A DNA stretch of 64,000 bases from Lentibacillus halodurans (GTDB lineage: Bacteria > Bacillota > Bacilli > Bacillales > Amphibacillaceae), in contig NZ_FOJW01000002.1 of assembly GCF_900112045.1 (NCBI RefSeq), forward strand, positions 69,962 through 133,961. Reading direction: 5' to 3'. Made by a program: the position numbers and the translations under genes. Under the pieces are notes generated by a model. It worked only from the letters and a program-made list of their open reading frames with translations. It did no database searches and had not been told where the DNA came from. Of the stretch, positions 44,921-53,570 are shown one piece after another. Each line of letters begins with the position of its first letter. Position 1 is the first letter of the stretch.

Positions 44921-45751
44921 TTAGATGGCTTCAGATTGAAGTTTCAAATAATCTTCCAAAAAGATTCCGATCCCATCGTTTTCGTTCGTTTCCGTAACGT
45001 GCTTGGCGACTGTTTTCAGCTCGTCGATTGCATTCTCCATTGCAACACCGACACCTGCATAATCAATCATTTCCAAATCATTATCTTCGTCGCCAAATGC
45101 AATAATTCGTTCGTTCGGGATATGATAATAATGAGCAATTTTTTGCAGACCTACCGCTTTATTTAACCCTTTTTTGACAATCTCGATTATATTCCATGGT
45201 GCACCCCAGTTACGATGTTCAATCAGTTCGGCATGGTAATCATCAAGATGGTTTCGTATTTCCGCAATGTTTTCTTCTTTAGGGTGAATCAATAATGAAG
45301 TTGGATCGTCTTTCAGCTTGTTTTTAAGACTTCCGATGGTGAAAGGTGAATCCTGACGGGTTGCCTGAAAAATTTCAATGATTTTTTCATCATAGTGATC
45401 CATGTGGATATGATCCATGACCTCTGCGATGATGTTATGCACATTGAGGTCATAGCATGCATCAACGATCCGATGTGCTGTTCTGACCGGCATGGGATTA
45501 TGCAGCACATCCCATTTGTGATCGGTCGGATGATGGATGAGCGCACCATTGAAGTTTACCATTGGTGTATCAAGTCCGAGCATATGATAGTAGTCAATGC
45601 TTGCGCGATGCGGTCTTCCGGTTGCGATCACCACAATATGTCCTTCATTGATGGCTTTATTGATCGTCTGTTTATTGCGTAAACTAATTTCTTTATCATC
45701 AGTCAATAGTGTTCCATCCAAGTCCAACGCAATTAGATGTTTTGTTTCCAT
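44921..45751 (-). CDS. yitU: Cof-type HAD phosphatase (YitU-like)
   Basis: A 276-residue HAD phosphatase with motif I ALDLDGTLLTDD (about 8-19), motif II VIATGRPH and motif IV IAFGDEDNDLEMIDYAGVGV. The Cof family removes phosphate from sugar phosphates or nucleotides; B. subtilis YitU has been linked to FMN-precursor dephosphorylation. ATG 45751 has GAGGTG upstream. Divergent from yitV. Confidence 0.88.
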   Translation of the reverse strand: METKHLIALDLDGTLLTDDKEISLRNKQTINKAINEGHIVVIATGRPHRASIDYYHMLGLDTPMVNFNGALIHHPTDHKWDVLHNPMPVRTAHRIVDACYDLNVHNIIAEVMDHIHMDHYDEKIIEIFQATRQDSPFTIGSLKNKLKDDPTSLLIHPKEENIAEIRNHLDDYHAELIEHRNWGAPWNIIEIVKKGLNKAVGLQKIAHYYHIPNERIIAFGDEDNDLEMIDYAGVGVAMENAIDELKTVAKHVTETNENDGIGIFLEDYLKLQSEAI

Positions 45752-45882
45752 ATATTTCACCTCGTATGCTCTATAGTTTATAAGTGATGGTGCTATATGT
45801 AAAGGATTCGTTTGCAATTTACAAAAACTTCATATTATGATAATTAGTATCAACTATTTTATAAGGAAAGGAATCGCCATTT

Positions 45883-46644
45883 ATGATAGGAGTACTTCAT
45901 AAAACCATCGCAACCATACCATGCTTAGTTATTGTTGATCATACAAAACAAAACGATACATTGCCAACCATTACATATTTTCATGGCTTTACTAGTGCCA
46001 AAGAGCATAATTTACCGCTAGCGTATCTACTGGCAGAAAAGGGCTATCGGGTTATTCTTCCGGATAGTATGTATCATGGTGAGCGTGAGCGGGAAATATC
46101 CAGCATTAAAAAACAAATATCGTTTTGGGATATTGTCATGAAAAATGTGGAGGAATTGAAAGATATCAGGGACGAATTGGATTCAGAAGATCTTGTGTTG
46201 AACGACCGATTTGGTATTGCCGGAACCAGTATGGGCGGGATTACAACCGCTGCAGCTCTTACACAATATCCGTGGATCAAAACAGCAGGAATCTTGATGG
46301 GGTCACCAAAAATAACGACTTATGCTAAAACATTGGTAGACAGTTTTAAGAAAATGGGGGATCTGCCTGTTACCGATGATGTAATCAAGGACCTATACGT
46401 CCGGCTTGAACAATATGATCTGTCGAAACAAGCCGATACACTGAATGAGCGCCCGGTATTATTCTGGCATGGTGAAAGGGATCCAGTGGTGCCGTTTGAC
46501 CACTCATATACTTTTTATGAAGATGCTAGACAGTTGTATACCAATCAGGAAAATATTCAATTCATCAAGGAAGCAAATCGTGATCATAAAGTGAGCCGGT
46601 ATGCTATACTGGAGACGGTTAAATGGTTTAAGAAGCATTTATAG
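45883..46644 (+). CDS. yitV: Alpha/beta hydrolase (YitV-like)
   Basis: A 253-residue serine hydrolase. Nucleophile S116 in GTSMGG, acid Asp in WHGERDPVVPF, and catalytic His in NRDHKVSRY. Esterase or peptidase of unknown substrate. Start has AAGGAAAGG upstream. Lies in the yitU/yitV/yitW order of B. subtilis. Confidence 0.87.
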   Translation: MIGVLHKTIATIPCLVIVDHTKQNDTLPTITYFHGFTSAKEHNLPLAYLLAEKGYRVILPDSMYHGEREREISSIKKQISFWDIVMKNVEELKDIRDELDSEDLVLNDRFGIAGTSMGGITTAAALTQYPWIKTAGILMGSPKITTYAKTLVDSFKKMGDLPVTDDVIKDLYVRLEQYDLSKQADTLNERPVLFWHGERDPVVPFDHSYTFYEDARQLYTNQENIQFIKEANRDHKVSRYAILETVKWFKKHL

Positions 46645-46765
46645 GATGTTTTGAACATGAAGTCGCCACATTCTGTGTAAGTCCCTTATCGTGTGATGCA
46701 AATCATTTAAAAATGGGATGATATATGTTTAAATAAAGATATGAACATTGAAGGAGGGGATTGTC

Positions 46766-47077
46766 ATGGATGCAGCTCTCGAGGAAAATATCATGGGTGC
46801 GCTTGAAAATGTTATCGATCCTGAGCTGGGTATTGACATTGTCAATCTTGGGCTTGTATATGGCGCTGATATGGATGACAATGGTGTCTGTACAGTTACG
46901 ATGACGCTGACAGCAATGGGTTGCCCGCTGGCAGGTCATATTGAACAAGATGTCAAGCGCGCACTTGCAGATATTCCTGAAATTGAACAAGCAGAAGTGA
47001 ATATTGTCTGGGATCCGCCATGGGGTAAAGAAAACATGTCACGCTATGCGAAAATCGCACTCGGTATTCCTGATTAA
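46766..47077 (+). CDS. yitW: MIP18-family protein (YitW/SufT-like)
   Basis: A 103-residue DUF59/MIP18 protein: NVIDPELGIDIVNLGLVY, then MTLTAMGCPLAGHI with the conserved Cys, and VWDPPWGKENMS. The family helps Fe-S cluster assembly and transfer. ATG 46766 has GGAGGGG upstream; an in-frame start at 46748 lacks one. Confidence 0.92.
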   Translation: MDAALEENIMGALENVIDPELGIDIVNLGLVYGADMDDNGVCTVTMTLTAMGCPLAGHIEQDVKRALADIPEIEQAEVNIVWDPPWGKENMSRYAKIALGIPD

Positions 47078-47135
47078 TAAGGCGTGTTTTAAAAGGGAAA
47101 CCTGAACTAATGGGTATTCGTCAAAAAAGTCACAC

Positions 47136-47170
47136 AAGGTTGATTCAGCAAATGGATCGGCCTTTTTTAT
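47136..47170 (+). terminator. Probable terminator of yitW
   Basis: AAGGTTGATT faces GATCGGCCTT (8 pairs with wobble), followed by TTTTTATAAG. Confidence 0.5.
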
Positions 47171-47217
47171 AAGATAAGTACAAAATTTACCAGTACATAT
47201 TTTTGTTGCAAAATAAG

Positions 47218-47376
47218 TCACGTCCGGCTCCAGCGCCCAGCGACTAGCCGATTTTCTTCACTTCCGTACGATAAGTTAACATCGATTCGCTTTACTTATC
47301 GTGTTTCCTTTATCCCCTGCGGTTCAACTCCAGTCCGTACGTCGCTAAAAGGGCGTTTGCGCCTTTGTTCTAAGGC
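47218..47376. repeat. Bacillales-type intergenic repeat, about 155 bp
   Basis: Left part GGCTCCAGCGCCCAGCGAC and right part GTCGCTAAAAGGGCGTTTG face each other as an inverted repeat. Inside is the hairpin ACGATAAGT/ACTTATCGT (47268-47302). I recognise this class of GC-rich repeat from many Bacillales intergenic regions; no gene is encoded. Confidence 0.75.
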
Positions 47377-47415
47377 AAATAAAAATTTTTAGGAAGTGTG
47401 CGGAGAGGAAAAAAT

Positions 47416-47922
47416 ATGCATATTTATCAGATTATCGGGTACAAACGATCCGGGAAAACAACGGTCATGAACGAACTGATCCAGTATTTTTCCGGAGAAG
47501 GGCTCAGAGTCGGTTCGTTGAAACATCATGGCCACGGCGGTGAGCCGGATATGGCAGGAGGAACAGACAGCTATCAGCATCATGCGTCTGGTTCAGTTAT
47601 CAGCGGTGTACAGGGCGCTGAGCTGACACAGCTGAATTTAAAAATGCCGGTTGAACTGCATGATCTGATTCAGATGTATGCCAGGTTCCCGCTTGATTTA
47701 CTGCTGATTGAAGGCTATAAAATGGAAGTGCATCCCAAAATTGTTTTAATTAAAAGTGAGGAAGACCTGTCGCTTTTACAGCAACTTTCAAATATAATAG
47801 CCGTAGGAACGTGGAATATGGGTTTGCGGAAAAATTGGCGCTATCCCGTGTTTGACATGAACAATCTGCAGAATAGCATACCAGCATTGGCTGATGATAT
47901 AAGAAGGGATTCTGTTGGATAA
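47416..47922 (+). CDS. mobB: Molybdopterin-guanine dinucleotide adaptor MobB
   Basis: A 168-residue P-loop protein: GYKRSGKTTVMNELI near residue 7 (Walker A), SLKHHGHGGEPDM and DLLLIEGYKMEVHPKIV. It assists MobA in making the guanine dinucleotide form of the cofactor. ATG 47416 has GGAGAGG upstream. First gene of mobB-moaE-moaD, overlapping moaE by 8 bases. Confidence 0.92.
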   Translation: MHIYQIIGYKRSGKTTVMNELIQYFSGEGLRVGSLKHHGHGGEPDMAGGTDSYQHHASGSVISGVQGAELTQLNLKMPVELHDLIQMYARFPLDLLLIEGYKMEVHPKIVLIKSEEDLSLLQQLSNIIAVGTWNMGLRKNWRYPVFDMNNLQNSIPALADDIRRDSVG

Positions 47923-48388
47923 AAAATTTTGGATAACAAAAGAGCCGATAAATCCTAATGACTGCATCAAGAAAGTCGTCAGGAATGAGGCAGGTGCGGT
48001 AAATACGTTTATCGGTACTGTCCGTGAATATACGGATGGCAAGCGGACATTGTTCCTCGAATATCAGGCATACGTGCCAATGGCGGAAAAGAAACTGGTA
48101 CAGATCGGTAAGGAAATCGAGGAAAAATGGGAAGATGCCGATACCTCCATTGTGCACCGAATTGGACGGCTGGAACTTACCGATATAGCGGTTGTCATCG
48201 CGGTGTCAACCCCGCACCGTACTGATGCGTTTGAAGCGAGCCGCTATGCGATTGAGCGGATTAAGGAACTTGTCCCGATTTGGAAAAAAGAACATTGGGA
48301 AGACGGAACAAAGTGGCTTGGGGATCAGCAGGAAAAAACATCTTATGCTGCGAATAATCCTTTAAAGGAGGGTATGCGCGATGATTAA
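47915..48388 (+). CDS. moaE: Molybdopterin synthase large subunit MoaE
   Basis: A 157-residue MoaE: AGAVNTFIGTVREYTDG, then AVSTPHRTDAFEASRYAIER and the catalytic-lysine segment IWKKEHWEDGTKW. It transfers sulfur from MoaD to precursor Z. TTG start at 47915 with AAGGGATTC upstream; overlaps mobB by 8 bases and moaD by 8 bases. Confidence 0.93.
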   Translation: MDKKFWITKEPINPNDCIKKVVRNEAGAVNTFIGTVREYTDGKRTLFLEYQAYVPMAEKKLVQIGKEIEEKWEDADTSIVHRIGRLELTDIAVVIAVSTPHRTDAFEASRYAIERIKELVPIWKKEHWEDGTKWLGDQQEKTSYAANNPLKEGMRDD

Positions 48389-48614
48389 AGTTTTATTTTT
48401 TGCCGAATTGCAGGAAGCGGCGGGCAGTGAACAGGTGAGTGTGGAAGCAAATGGCTTGTCGGTTAACGAACTGAAAGCAAAATTGTTGTCATCGTATAAG
48501 CTGGATAATTTGAATCATGTCATGATTGCAGTCAATGAAGAGTATTCTCCGGAAGATACCGTACTAAAGAGTGGCGATGTTGTCGCGTTCATTCCACCGG
48601 TCAGTGGGGGATAG
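48381..48614 (+). CDS. moaD: Molybdopterin synthase sulfur carrier MoaD
   Basis: A 77-residue ubiquitin-fold carrier ending VVAFIPPVSGG, with the C-terminal Gly-Gly that becomes the thiocarboxylate. Overlaps moaE. The earlier pathway genes (moaA, moaC, moeA) are not in the window, so this is only the end part of the pathway. Confidence 0.93.
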   Translation: MIKVLFFAELQEAAGSEQVSVEANGLSVNELKAKLLSSYKLDNLNHVMIAVNEEYSPEDTVLKSGDVVAFIPPVSGG

Positions 48615-48906
48615 TTATACGTTCTATAATAAAGCTGCTCAATTGAATGCTGTTGGAGATATAAATTCACAAACGAGCGGCTATTAATTCCACATTTTTG
48701 GCGTTATCAAAGCTTATGCTGTAATCCAAGCAGTCCGCTTACAGTCAGGCCGGCTATTCAAATAATAAAAAGCGTAAACAGGATGACACTTTTCCTCGTT
48801 GATCAATTCTTTTCATGTTGAGACTTTCCGACTGTGTTTGATAAAAAAGCTGTGAACAACATATCAATCCCAACAAAAAAATCACCCCGATGGATAATCT
48901 TTCTCC
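48615..48906. other. Intergenic region downstream of moaD
   Basis: It holds the terminator of the convergent Crp/Fnr gene (ATTATCC/GGGGTGAT with a T run on the minus strand, about 48878-48896). Short minus-strand frames near 48690-48800 (MKRIDQRGKVSSC, then GLTVSGLLGLQHKL in another frame) look like a broken small gene but are not convincing. Confidence 0.4.
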
Positions 48907-49599
48907 CTAAAACAATTCGTCTTCCAATGCATCGGTATCCAGAACAATCGCACCGGACTTGTCGGTTGTCACCAGATTTTGCATTTTTAGCTGGGTCAGT
49001 GTGCGGCTGACGGTTTCACGGCTTGATCCGATCATATTGGCGAGCTCGCGGTTGGTAAACTGGGTGGTCAGTTTGATCAATCCGTCGCTCGTTTCTTTTC
49101 CGTAGCCCCGCGAAAGCCGTAATAACAGCATAATAATTTGTTCGTATGTGTTATGAAGAATTTTTTCTTCCAGACGCCCCTGTAAATCAACAATGATATC
49201 ACCTAGTACTCGAAACAGTTTCACACTAATGTCAGGATAATTTATTAGGAAGTTTTCAAACGATTGAATCGGAATATAAATTAATACTGCTTCTTCTAAT
49301 ACTTTAGCATGTGCGGGGCAATTATCCTGTCTGAAAAAACCCTGGTGCGGAAACATATCGCCCGGCTGCAGTATGTTTACAATCTGTTCTTTCCCATGGA
49401 AGTCGGTTTTATAGATTTTAACTTTTCCCTGGTGAATAAAGTAGACATTTGTTAGTGGATCACCTTGCATAAATATGTGTGTGCGGTGTCGATACATACG
49501 GTGCTTGGCCAAGTCGATGATCGGTTCAATCTCTATGTCGGTCAGGTCTTTAAACAACGGGAATGTCTGAAGCAGTTTCTGTACCGTACCTGTCTTCAT
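48907..49599 (-). CDS. Crp/Fnr-family transcription regulator
   Basis: A 230-residue protein: cNMP-binding-like beta-roll (residues about 20-120, NVYFIHQGKVKIYKTDFHGK), dimer helix, and winged HTH with FTNRELANMIGSSRETVSRT. The Cys cluster of oxygen-sensing Fnr is not present (one Cys, in RQDNCPAH). It lies convergent to the molybdopterin genes, which often serve nitrate or formate enzymes, so an anaerobic role is possible but not shown. AAAGGAG upstream; possible promoter TTGCCG, 18 bases, TATGAT. Confidence 0.88.
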   Translation of the reverse strand: MKTGTVQKLLQTFPLFKDLTDIEIEPIIDLAKHRMYRHRTHIFMQGDPLTNVYFIHQGKVKIYKTDFHGKEQIVNILQPGDMFPHQGFFRQDNCPAHAKVLEEAVLIYIPIQSFENFLINYPDISVKLFRVLGDIIVDLQGRLEEKILHNTYEQIIMLLLRLSRGYGKETSDGLIKLTTQFTNRELANMIGSSRETVSRTLTQLKMQNLVTTDKSGAIVLDTDALEDELF

Positions 49600-49932
49600 T
49601 AAGGTTTCTCCTTTCGTTAACGAGTGCGACCTTATACGTTAATAGTATCATAAAATAAACGTACTTATTGCGGCAATTTGTGACACTTTAATGGGTGTGT
49701 GATGAATATCATGCACGTGTCGTGTTTCCGCTCATATCACCATAAACACGAGGTGTTCCAAAATCTCAGAAACCCGGATAAATATAAAGTAAATGTGGTG
49801 TGTGTGAATTCCGGCATGTGTGCGGCGGTTCAAGTCACGGGCATACAATGTGACAAGGGAATATATGGAAGTGAACCATATTGTGTTTATATTCCAAAAG
49901 CCTGGGGGAACAGCATAGGCGCGAAAGAAGAC

Positions 49933-49969
49933 AAAAGACTTCCAACTTATCAGTAGTTGGAAGTCTTTT
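49933..49969 (-). terminator. Terminator of uppP
   Basis: A perfect 15-bp stem AAAAGACTTCCAACT/AGTTGGAAGTCTTTT with a 7-base loop. It lies directly after the uppP stop; symmetric flanks allow use in both directions. Confidence 0.9.
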
Positions 49970-49972
49970 ACT

Positions 49973-50797
49973 TTACAAAAATAATATAACCAGAATTCCG
50001 GCGGCGAAACAATAATAGGCAAAATACTTCAGGTTACCCTTCGCCATAATGTTCATAAACCATCGTAATGAATAATAGGTGGCAATGATCGACGCCGCAA
50101 AGGCTAGAATAGCAGGAATGGCAACAACACTGAACTCACTATCGGTCCCAATGAGATCCCCAGCCGATAACACGGTAATCCCAAGGCTGACCGGTATGTA
50201 CAAAAGAAATGAGAACCGAAGTGCTGTTTCGGTTTTCATACCGACAAGCATCGCCGCAACGATCGTGGCACCGGAGCGGCTGATGCCGGGCACCAGTGCA
50301 ACAGATTGGGCCAGTCCGACAATGATAGCGTCACGGACTGTGATGCCACCGTCATTTTTGCGCCCCCTCAGGTTGCGAATAATCCATAAAGCAGCCCCTG
50401 TTATGAGCAATGTCACCCCCACAATGGCAACACCGCTCAGCTTGTTTTCAATATAATCCTCAAACAACAACCCGATAATCCCGGTTGGAATTGTCGCGAC
50501 CACTAAAAACAAGATAAACTGAAAATCATTTTTCGCATCTTCAGCTCGTGTCGTTATGTAGCGAATGCCATTTTCCACAAGACGATAAATATCTTTCCGG
50601 TAAATGACCAGTACAGCGATCAGTGAACCGAAATTCACCATGATTTCAAAAGAAAGACCATCGATTCCGACATCAAATAGCTCTCTAACAATGACCAGAT
50701 GTCCGCTTGATGAGATCGGGATCGGCTCTGTGAAGCCTTGTAGCAGACCAAGAACAATGTATTTGACCAATGTCCAAAATGCTTCAATCGTTTCCAT
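49973..50797 (-). CDS. uppP: Undecaprenyl-diphosphatase UppP (BacA)
   Basis: A 274-residue membrane protein with eight or so helices. E24 and S30-S31-G32-H33 ([12 protein letters not shown]) and [11 protein letters not shown] are the catalytic motifs. It recycles the lipid carrier for peptidoglycan and is known for bacitracin resistance. ATG 50797 has GGGAGG upstream; the in-frame start at 50839 has none. Confidence 0.94.
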   Translation of the reverse strand: METIEAFWTLVKYIVLGLLQGFTEPIPISSSGHLVIVRELFDVGIDGLSFEIMVNFGSLIAVLVIYRKDIYRLVENGIRYITTRAEDAKNDFQFILFLVVATIPTGIIGLLFEDYIENKLSGVAIVGVTLLITGAALWIIRNLRGRKNDGGITVRDAIIVGLAQSVALVPGISRSGATIVAAMLVGMKTETALRFSFLLYIPVSLGITVLSAGDLIGTDSEFSVVAIPAILAFAASIIATYYSLRWFMNIMAKGNLKYFAYYCFAAGILVILFL

Positions 50798-50891
50798 AAA
50801 ACTTCCTCCCAAGTACGGTCTATTTTCAATCTCAGACATGTCACCAACCTATGGGCATGTGAATAGGATGATTGGTGAGGAGGTTGAAAAT

Positions 50892-51227
50892 ATGAACTAT
50901 AATCAACAACATATGTATGAACTGTGTAAAAAGCATATGCATTCCTATGTCCTGGCCGAAATGAATGATGGTACGCAGGTCGATGGTATTATCACCGGTA
51001 TCGACGATGAATATGTTTATATGGCAATACCAATAGGTCAGGATAACAACATGGGCTCACATCACCAGCATCACCGTCCATTCGGTTTTGGCGGATTTGG
51101 TTATGGATACCCGGGCTACGGATACGGTTTCGGGGGATATCCGGGATATGGACGTCCAAGAAGATTCAGCCGGCTGGTACTGCCATTGGCAGCGTTGACT
51201 GCACTAAGCGTCCTTCCTTGGTATTAA
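50892..51227 (+). CDS. LSm-like Gly/Tyr-rich protein, unknown
   Basis: 111 residues in three parts: an N-terminal MYELCKKHMHSYVLAEMNDG and TQVDGIITGIDDEYVYMAIP, which looks like a small Sm-type barrel; a His-rich linker and a Gly/Tyr/Pro-rich stretch (about 65-88, FGFGGFGYGYPGYGYGFGGY); and a basic, hydrophobic C-terminal helix. AGGAGG lies just before the ATG. Such proteins are often small surface or spore-associated proteins in Bacillaceae. Function not known. Confidence 0.7.
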   Translation: MNYNQQHMYELCKKHMHSYVLAEMNDGTQVDGIITGIDDEYVYMAIPIGQDNNMGSHHQHHRPFGFGGFGYGYPGYGYGFGGYPGYGRPRRFSRLVLPLAALTALSVLPWY

Positions 51228-51303
51228 ACCGTTTGCCAACGGAAAACAAACTCGCTGAATGATCAAACACCCTACCATCCCACCTGAACACTTGTAAAGA
51301 CGA

Positions 51304-51337
51304 AACCCTTGCCATCATTACCTTGAGGGCAAGGGTT
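51304..51337 (-). terminator. Hairpin, probable terminator of yjzD
   Basis: A perfect 10-bp stem AACCCTTGCC/GGCAAGGGTT; the minus strand continues TTCGTCTTT. It could also end the plus-strand gene at 50892. Confidence 0.6.
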
Positions 51338-51453
51338 GATTCAAAAGGCAGCTATTTATTCGGCAAAAAGAATCATGAATGTCGGCTGCATCGCCTTCTC
51401 CTCATTTCCGGCATTCGGGCCTCGGGCTAAACGTAATATTGGCCGTGTTCTTT

Positions 51454-51633
51454 TTAATGTTCGTTTTCAGCTTTTAATACACCCTCACCCAGTACATAAA
51501 CGACAAGTGTAAGGATGATCGCAACTATTAGTGTGCTTATTGGTTGAAATTCATTACCTGCCATGCTTGTTAATACATATGAAATAACACCACTAATCAG
51601 AATTGCCCAGAAAAAAGACCAAAAGAATCGCAT
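51454..51633 (-). CDS. yjzD: YjzD-like (DUF2929) membrane protein
   Basis: 59 residues with two membrane helices: MRFFWSFFWAILISGVISYV, LTSMAGNEF, then STLIVAIILTLVVYVLGEG. This fits the DUF2929 family (YjzD), function unknown. GAGGTG precedes the start. In B. subtilis yjzD lies next to yjaU/yjaV and fabHA, as here. Too short for many gene finders. Confidence 0.8.
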   Translation of the reverse strand: MRFFWSFFWAILISGVISYVLTSMAGNEFQPISTLIVAIILTLVVYVLGEGVLKAENEH

Positions 51634-51727
51634 GATGTATACACCTCGTTTTTTAAACTTTCCTTATACAGTTTATCAAATCGGTTTGAAAAATAAAAGG
51701 ATTTGTTTCATGAAGGAGATGATCAAT

Positions 51728-52309
51728 ATGGTTGTTTTAGTAGAAAATTGTTTTCATTGGATAGGTTTTCATATCGTGAATCATTTGCTGGAAAATGGTT
51801 ATAACGTTGATGGGACCGATAAGCTTAACACGGATAAAAAAGAGCATTTGTCAATGTTTGTCGGGCGTCATGAGTTATTCCGCCATATATCACCCCTGGA
51901 AAAACGTAACGCGTATGATGCATTCCTTCGAATTGATGATGATGAACTGAAATTGGAAAAAAATCACCCCGTAATCATCAAATTACCCATTATATTCGGG
52001 GAATGGATGCCAATGAGTCAGGAGGGCATGTATGTTCAGCATGATTTTATTCGATTTGATTCCGAGCAATTTCTATCGGAAGCTGTATATGTCAAAAACG
52101 TTTTAAAAAGCTTGCAGCAGTGGATACATTCATCGGACCTTCCATCAGTTTTGGAGGTCAAATCGTTTCACGATCGCCGAACGGACAATGTAAAACTTGA
52201 AAATGCCATCTATATTCGAAACAATAGACCTATAGCAGAAAGCATCAACATCGTCAAAGATCACTATGAAATGTATAAAAAATTTTACTCCCCCCTTAAC
52301 AAGCAGTAA
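51728..52309 (+). CDS. yjaV: YjaV-like degenerate Rossmann protein
   Basis: A 193-residue protein. MVVLVENCFHWIGFHIVNHL and LENGYNVDGTDKL follow the start of an NAD-dependent epimerase, but the dinucleotide-binding Gly motif (GxxGxxG) is mostly lost (NCFHWIG), and the usual Ser/Tyr-x-x-x-Lys active site is not visible. The conserved place before med suggests YjaV. AAGGAG lies upstream. Function unknown. Confidence 0.72.
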   Translation: MVVLVENCFHWIGFHIVNHLLENGYNVDGTDKLNTDKKEHLSMFVGRHELFRHISPLEKRNAYDAFLRIDDDELKLEKNHPVIIKLPIIFGEWMPMSQEGMYVQHDFIRFDSEQFLSEAVYVKNVLKSLQQWIHSSDLPSVLEVKSFHDRRTDNVKLENAIYIRNNRPIAESINIVKDHYEMYKKFYSPLNKQ

Positions 52310-52368
52310 GCTCCAGCTGTAAAATGTTATGCAACCAAAAAGAGGGGGGAGCAACTGTGTGTACAGGT

Positions 52369-52428
52369 CCGATTCTGTTCAACTAACATTCAGCGGGAAA
52401 TGCGCCCGCTGAATGAAGTTTCACTTTA
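52369..52428 (+). repeat. Dispersed palindromic repeat, copy 7
   Basis: CCGATTCTGTTCAACTAAC, then the stem ATTCAGCGGG/CCCGCTGAAT with loop AAATGCG, then GAAGTTTCACTTTA. It is close to the consensus and lies between yjaV and med. Confidence 0.85.
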
Positions 52429-52517
52429 CGATGTCATGAAAATGTAATGATTGTTTGCGTTTACGGTGGTCTGTTTAATCGATACAATGCAGGTACAAGC
52501 TAAGGAATGGAGTGAAA

Positions 52518-53480
52518 ATGTTGAAGAAGTTACCGATCATCATATTAACGGCTTTCATACTTGTTATTTTATCCGGCTGTGGCGATTCGGGAAATTTGCA
52601 AAATGCCGGTATGCTGGTGGAAACGTCTATTGATGATCAGCCGTGGGATCAAAAAGGTTATGAAGGAATGCTTGCGATCGAGGAAGAATTTAATGTTGAT
52701 GTTTATTATAAAGAGGGCGTCCAAACAGAACAGGATGTGAGAGAAGCTGTTGAAGAATTAGTCAATGATGGTGTGAACCTTATCTTTGGCCACAGCAATA
52801 CATATGGAACTTATTTTGAAGATATTTCGCAGGCGTATCCGGATATACATTTCGTTTATTTTAATGGGGGACAATTTGCCGAAGATGTAACAAGCATGAA
52901 TTTTAATTCACATGCTATGGGATTTTTTGCCGGAATGATGGCAGGTGAAATGACCGAAACAAATCATGTCGGGGTGATTGGTGCTTTTGAATGGCAGCCG
53001 GAGATAGAAGGATTTTTTGAAGGCGTCTCTTATCAGAATCCGGAAGCAGAAGTGCATTTTAATTATGTGAATGACTGGAATGGCAAAGAAATGGCCATGC
53101 AAATGTATGAGACCATGCGGGGTGAGGACGCTGATGTCATTTACCCGGCAGGTAATGCATACAGCGTGTCTGTCATTGAGCAGGCAAGAGGTGATGGCAT
53201 ATATGCCATCGGTTATGTTTCTGATCAATCAGAAATTGATGGGGAAACTGTTTTGACAAGTACCGTGCAGCATGTTGAAGAAATATATACACGAACTGCT
53301 GAGAATTTTAATAAAGGTGATCTTCGTGGTGGTGTGATGACGTTTGATTTCCAGGATGATATGATTTCTCTGGGGGAATTCAGTCCGGAAGTCCCTGAAA
53401 AATTTCGGGAAAAGATGCGTGAAGAAGTAGAAGCTTATAAGCATACAGGGTTGTTACCGAATGAAAGGGAAATAGAGTAA
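52518..53480 (+). CDS. med: Med-like BMP-family lipoprotein
   Basis: A 320-residue protein with a lipoprotein signal (LVILSGC21) and a periplasmic-binding-like domain of the BMP/PnrA family (DQPWDQKGYEGM, ADVIYPAGNAYS). In B. subtilis Med is a positive regulator of comK expression and sits upstream of comZ and fabHA. Here comZ is absent. ATG 52518 is preferred; an in-frame GTG at 52512 has no room for the ribosome site. comK is 29 kb away in the same window. Confidence 0.87.
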   Translation: MLKKLPIIILTAFILVILSGCGDSGNLQNAGMLVETSIDDQPWDQKGYEGMLAIEEEFNVDVYYKEGVQTEQDVREAVEELVNDGVNLIFGHSNTYGTYFEDISQAYPDIHFVYFNGGQFAEDVTSMNFNSHAMGFFAGMMAGEMTETNHVGVIGAFEWQPEIEGFFEGVSYQNPEAEVHFNYVNDWNGKEMAMQMYETMRGEDADVIYPAGNAYSVSVIEQARGDGIYAIGYVSDQSEIDGETVLTSTVQHVEEIYTRTAENFNKGDLRGGVMTFDFQDDMISLGEFSPEVPEKFREKMREEVEAYKHTGLLPNEREIE

Positions 53481-53487
53481 GTCATTC

Positions 53488-53532
53488 TTGCACAATTGTA
53501 AAGGATGCATTAAAATTAGTACCAAGTCATAA
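53488..53532 (+). promoter_or_regulatory. fabHF promoter with FapR operator
   Basis: TTGCAC (53488), 17 bases, TAAAAT (53511-53516). The operator ATTAGTACCAAGTCATAA (53515-53532) overlaps the -10 and start region and matches the FapR box of Bacillus fatty-acid genes. FapR with malonyl-CoA controls these promoters. Strong agreement with the genes that follow. Confidence 0.88.
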
Positions 53533-53570
53533 GAATTGCTCTTAATAATAGTGGATAAGGAGATGGGAAT

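Noticed and set aside
47218-47376. Inverted-repeat region as a CRISPR or attachment site
   Set aside because: No repeated spacer structure and no integrase; it fits a known type of Bacillales intergenic repeat better.
48907-49599. Crp/Fnr gene as an oxygen-sensing Fnr
   Set aside because: The cluster-binding cysteines are missing; only the general family can be named.
49699-49956. 85-codon plus-strand frame between the Crp/Fnr gene and uppP
   Set aside because: No ribosome site, no hydrophobic or domain pattern, and its end runs into the uppP terminator. A TGTGATGAATATCATGCAC motif at its start is only a weak Fnr-like palindrome.
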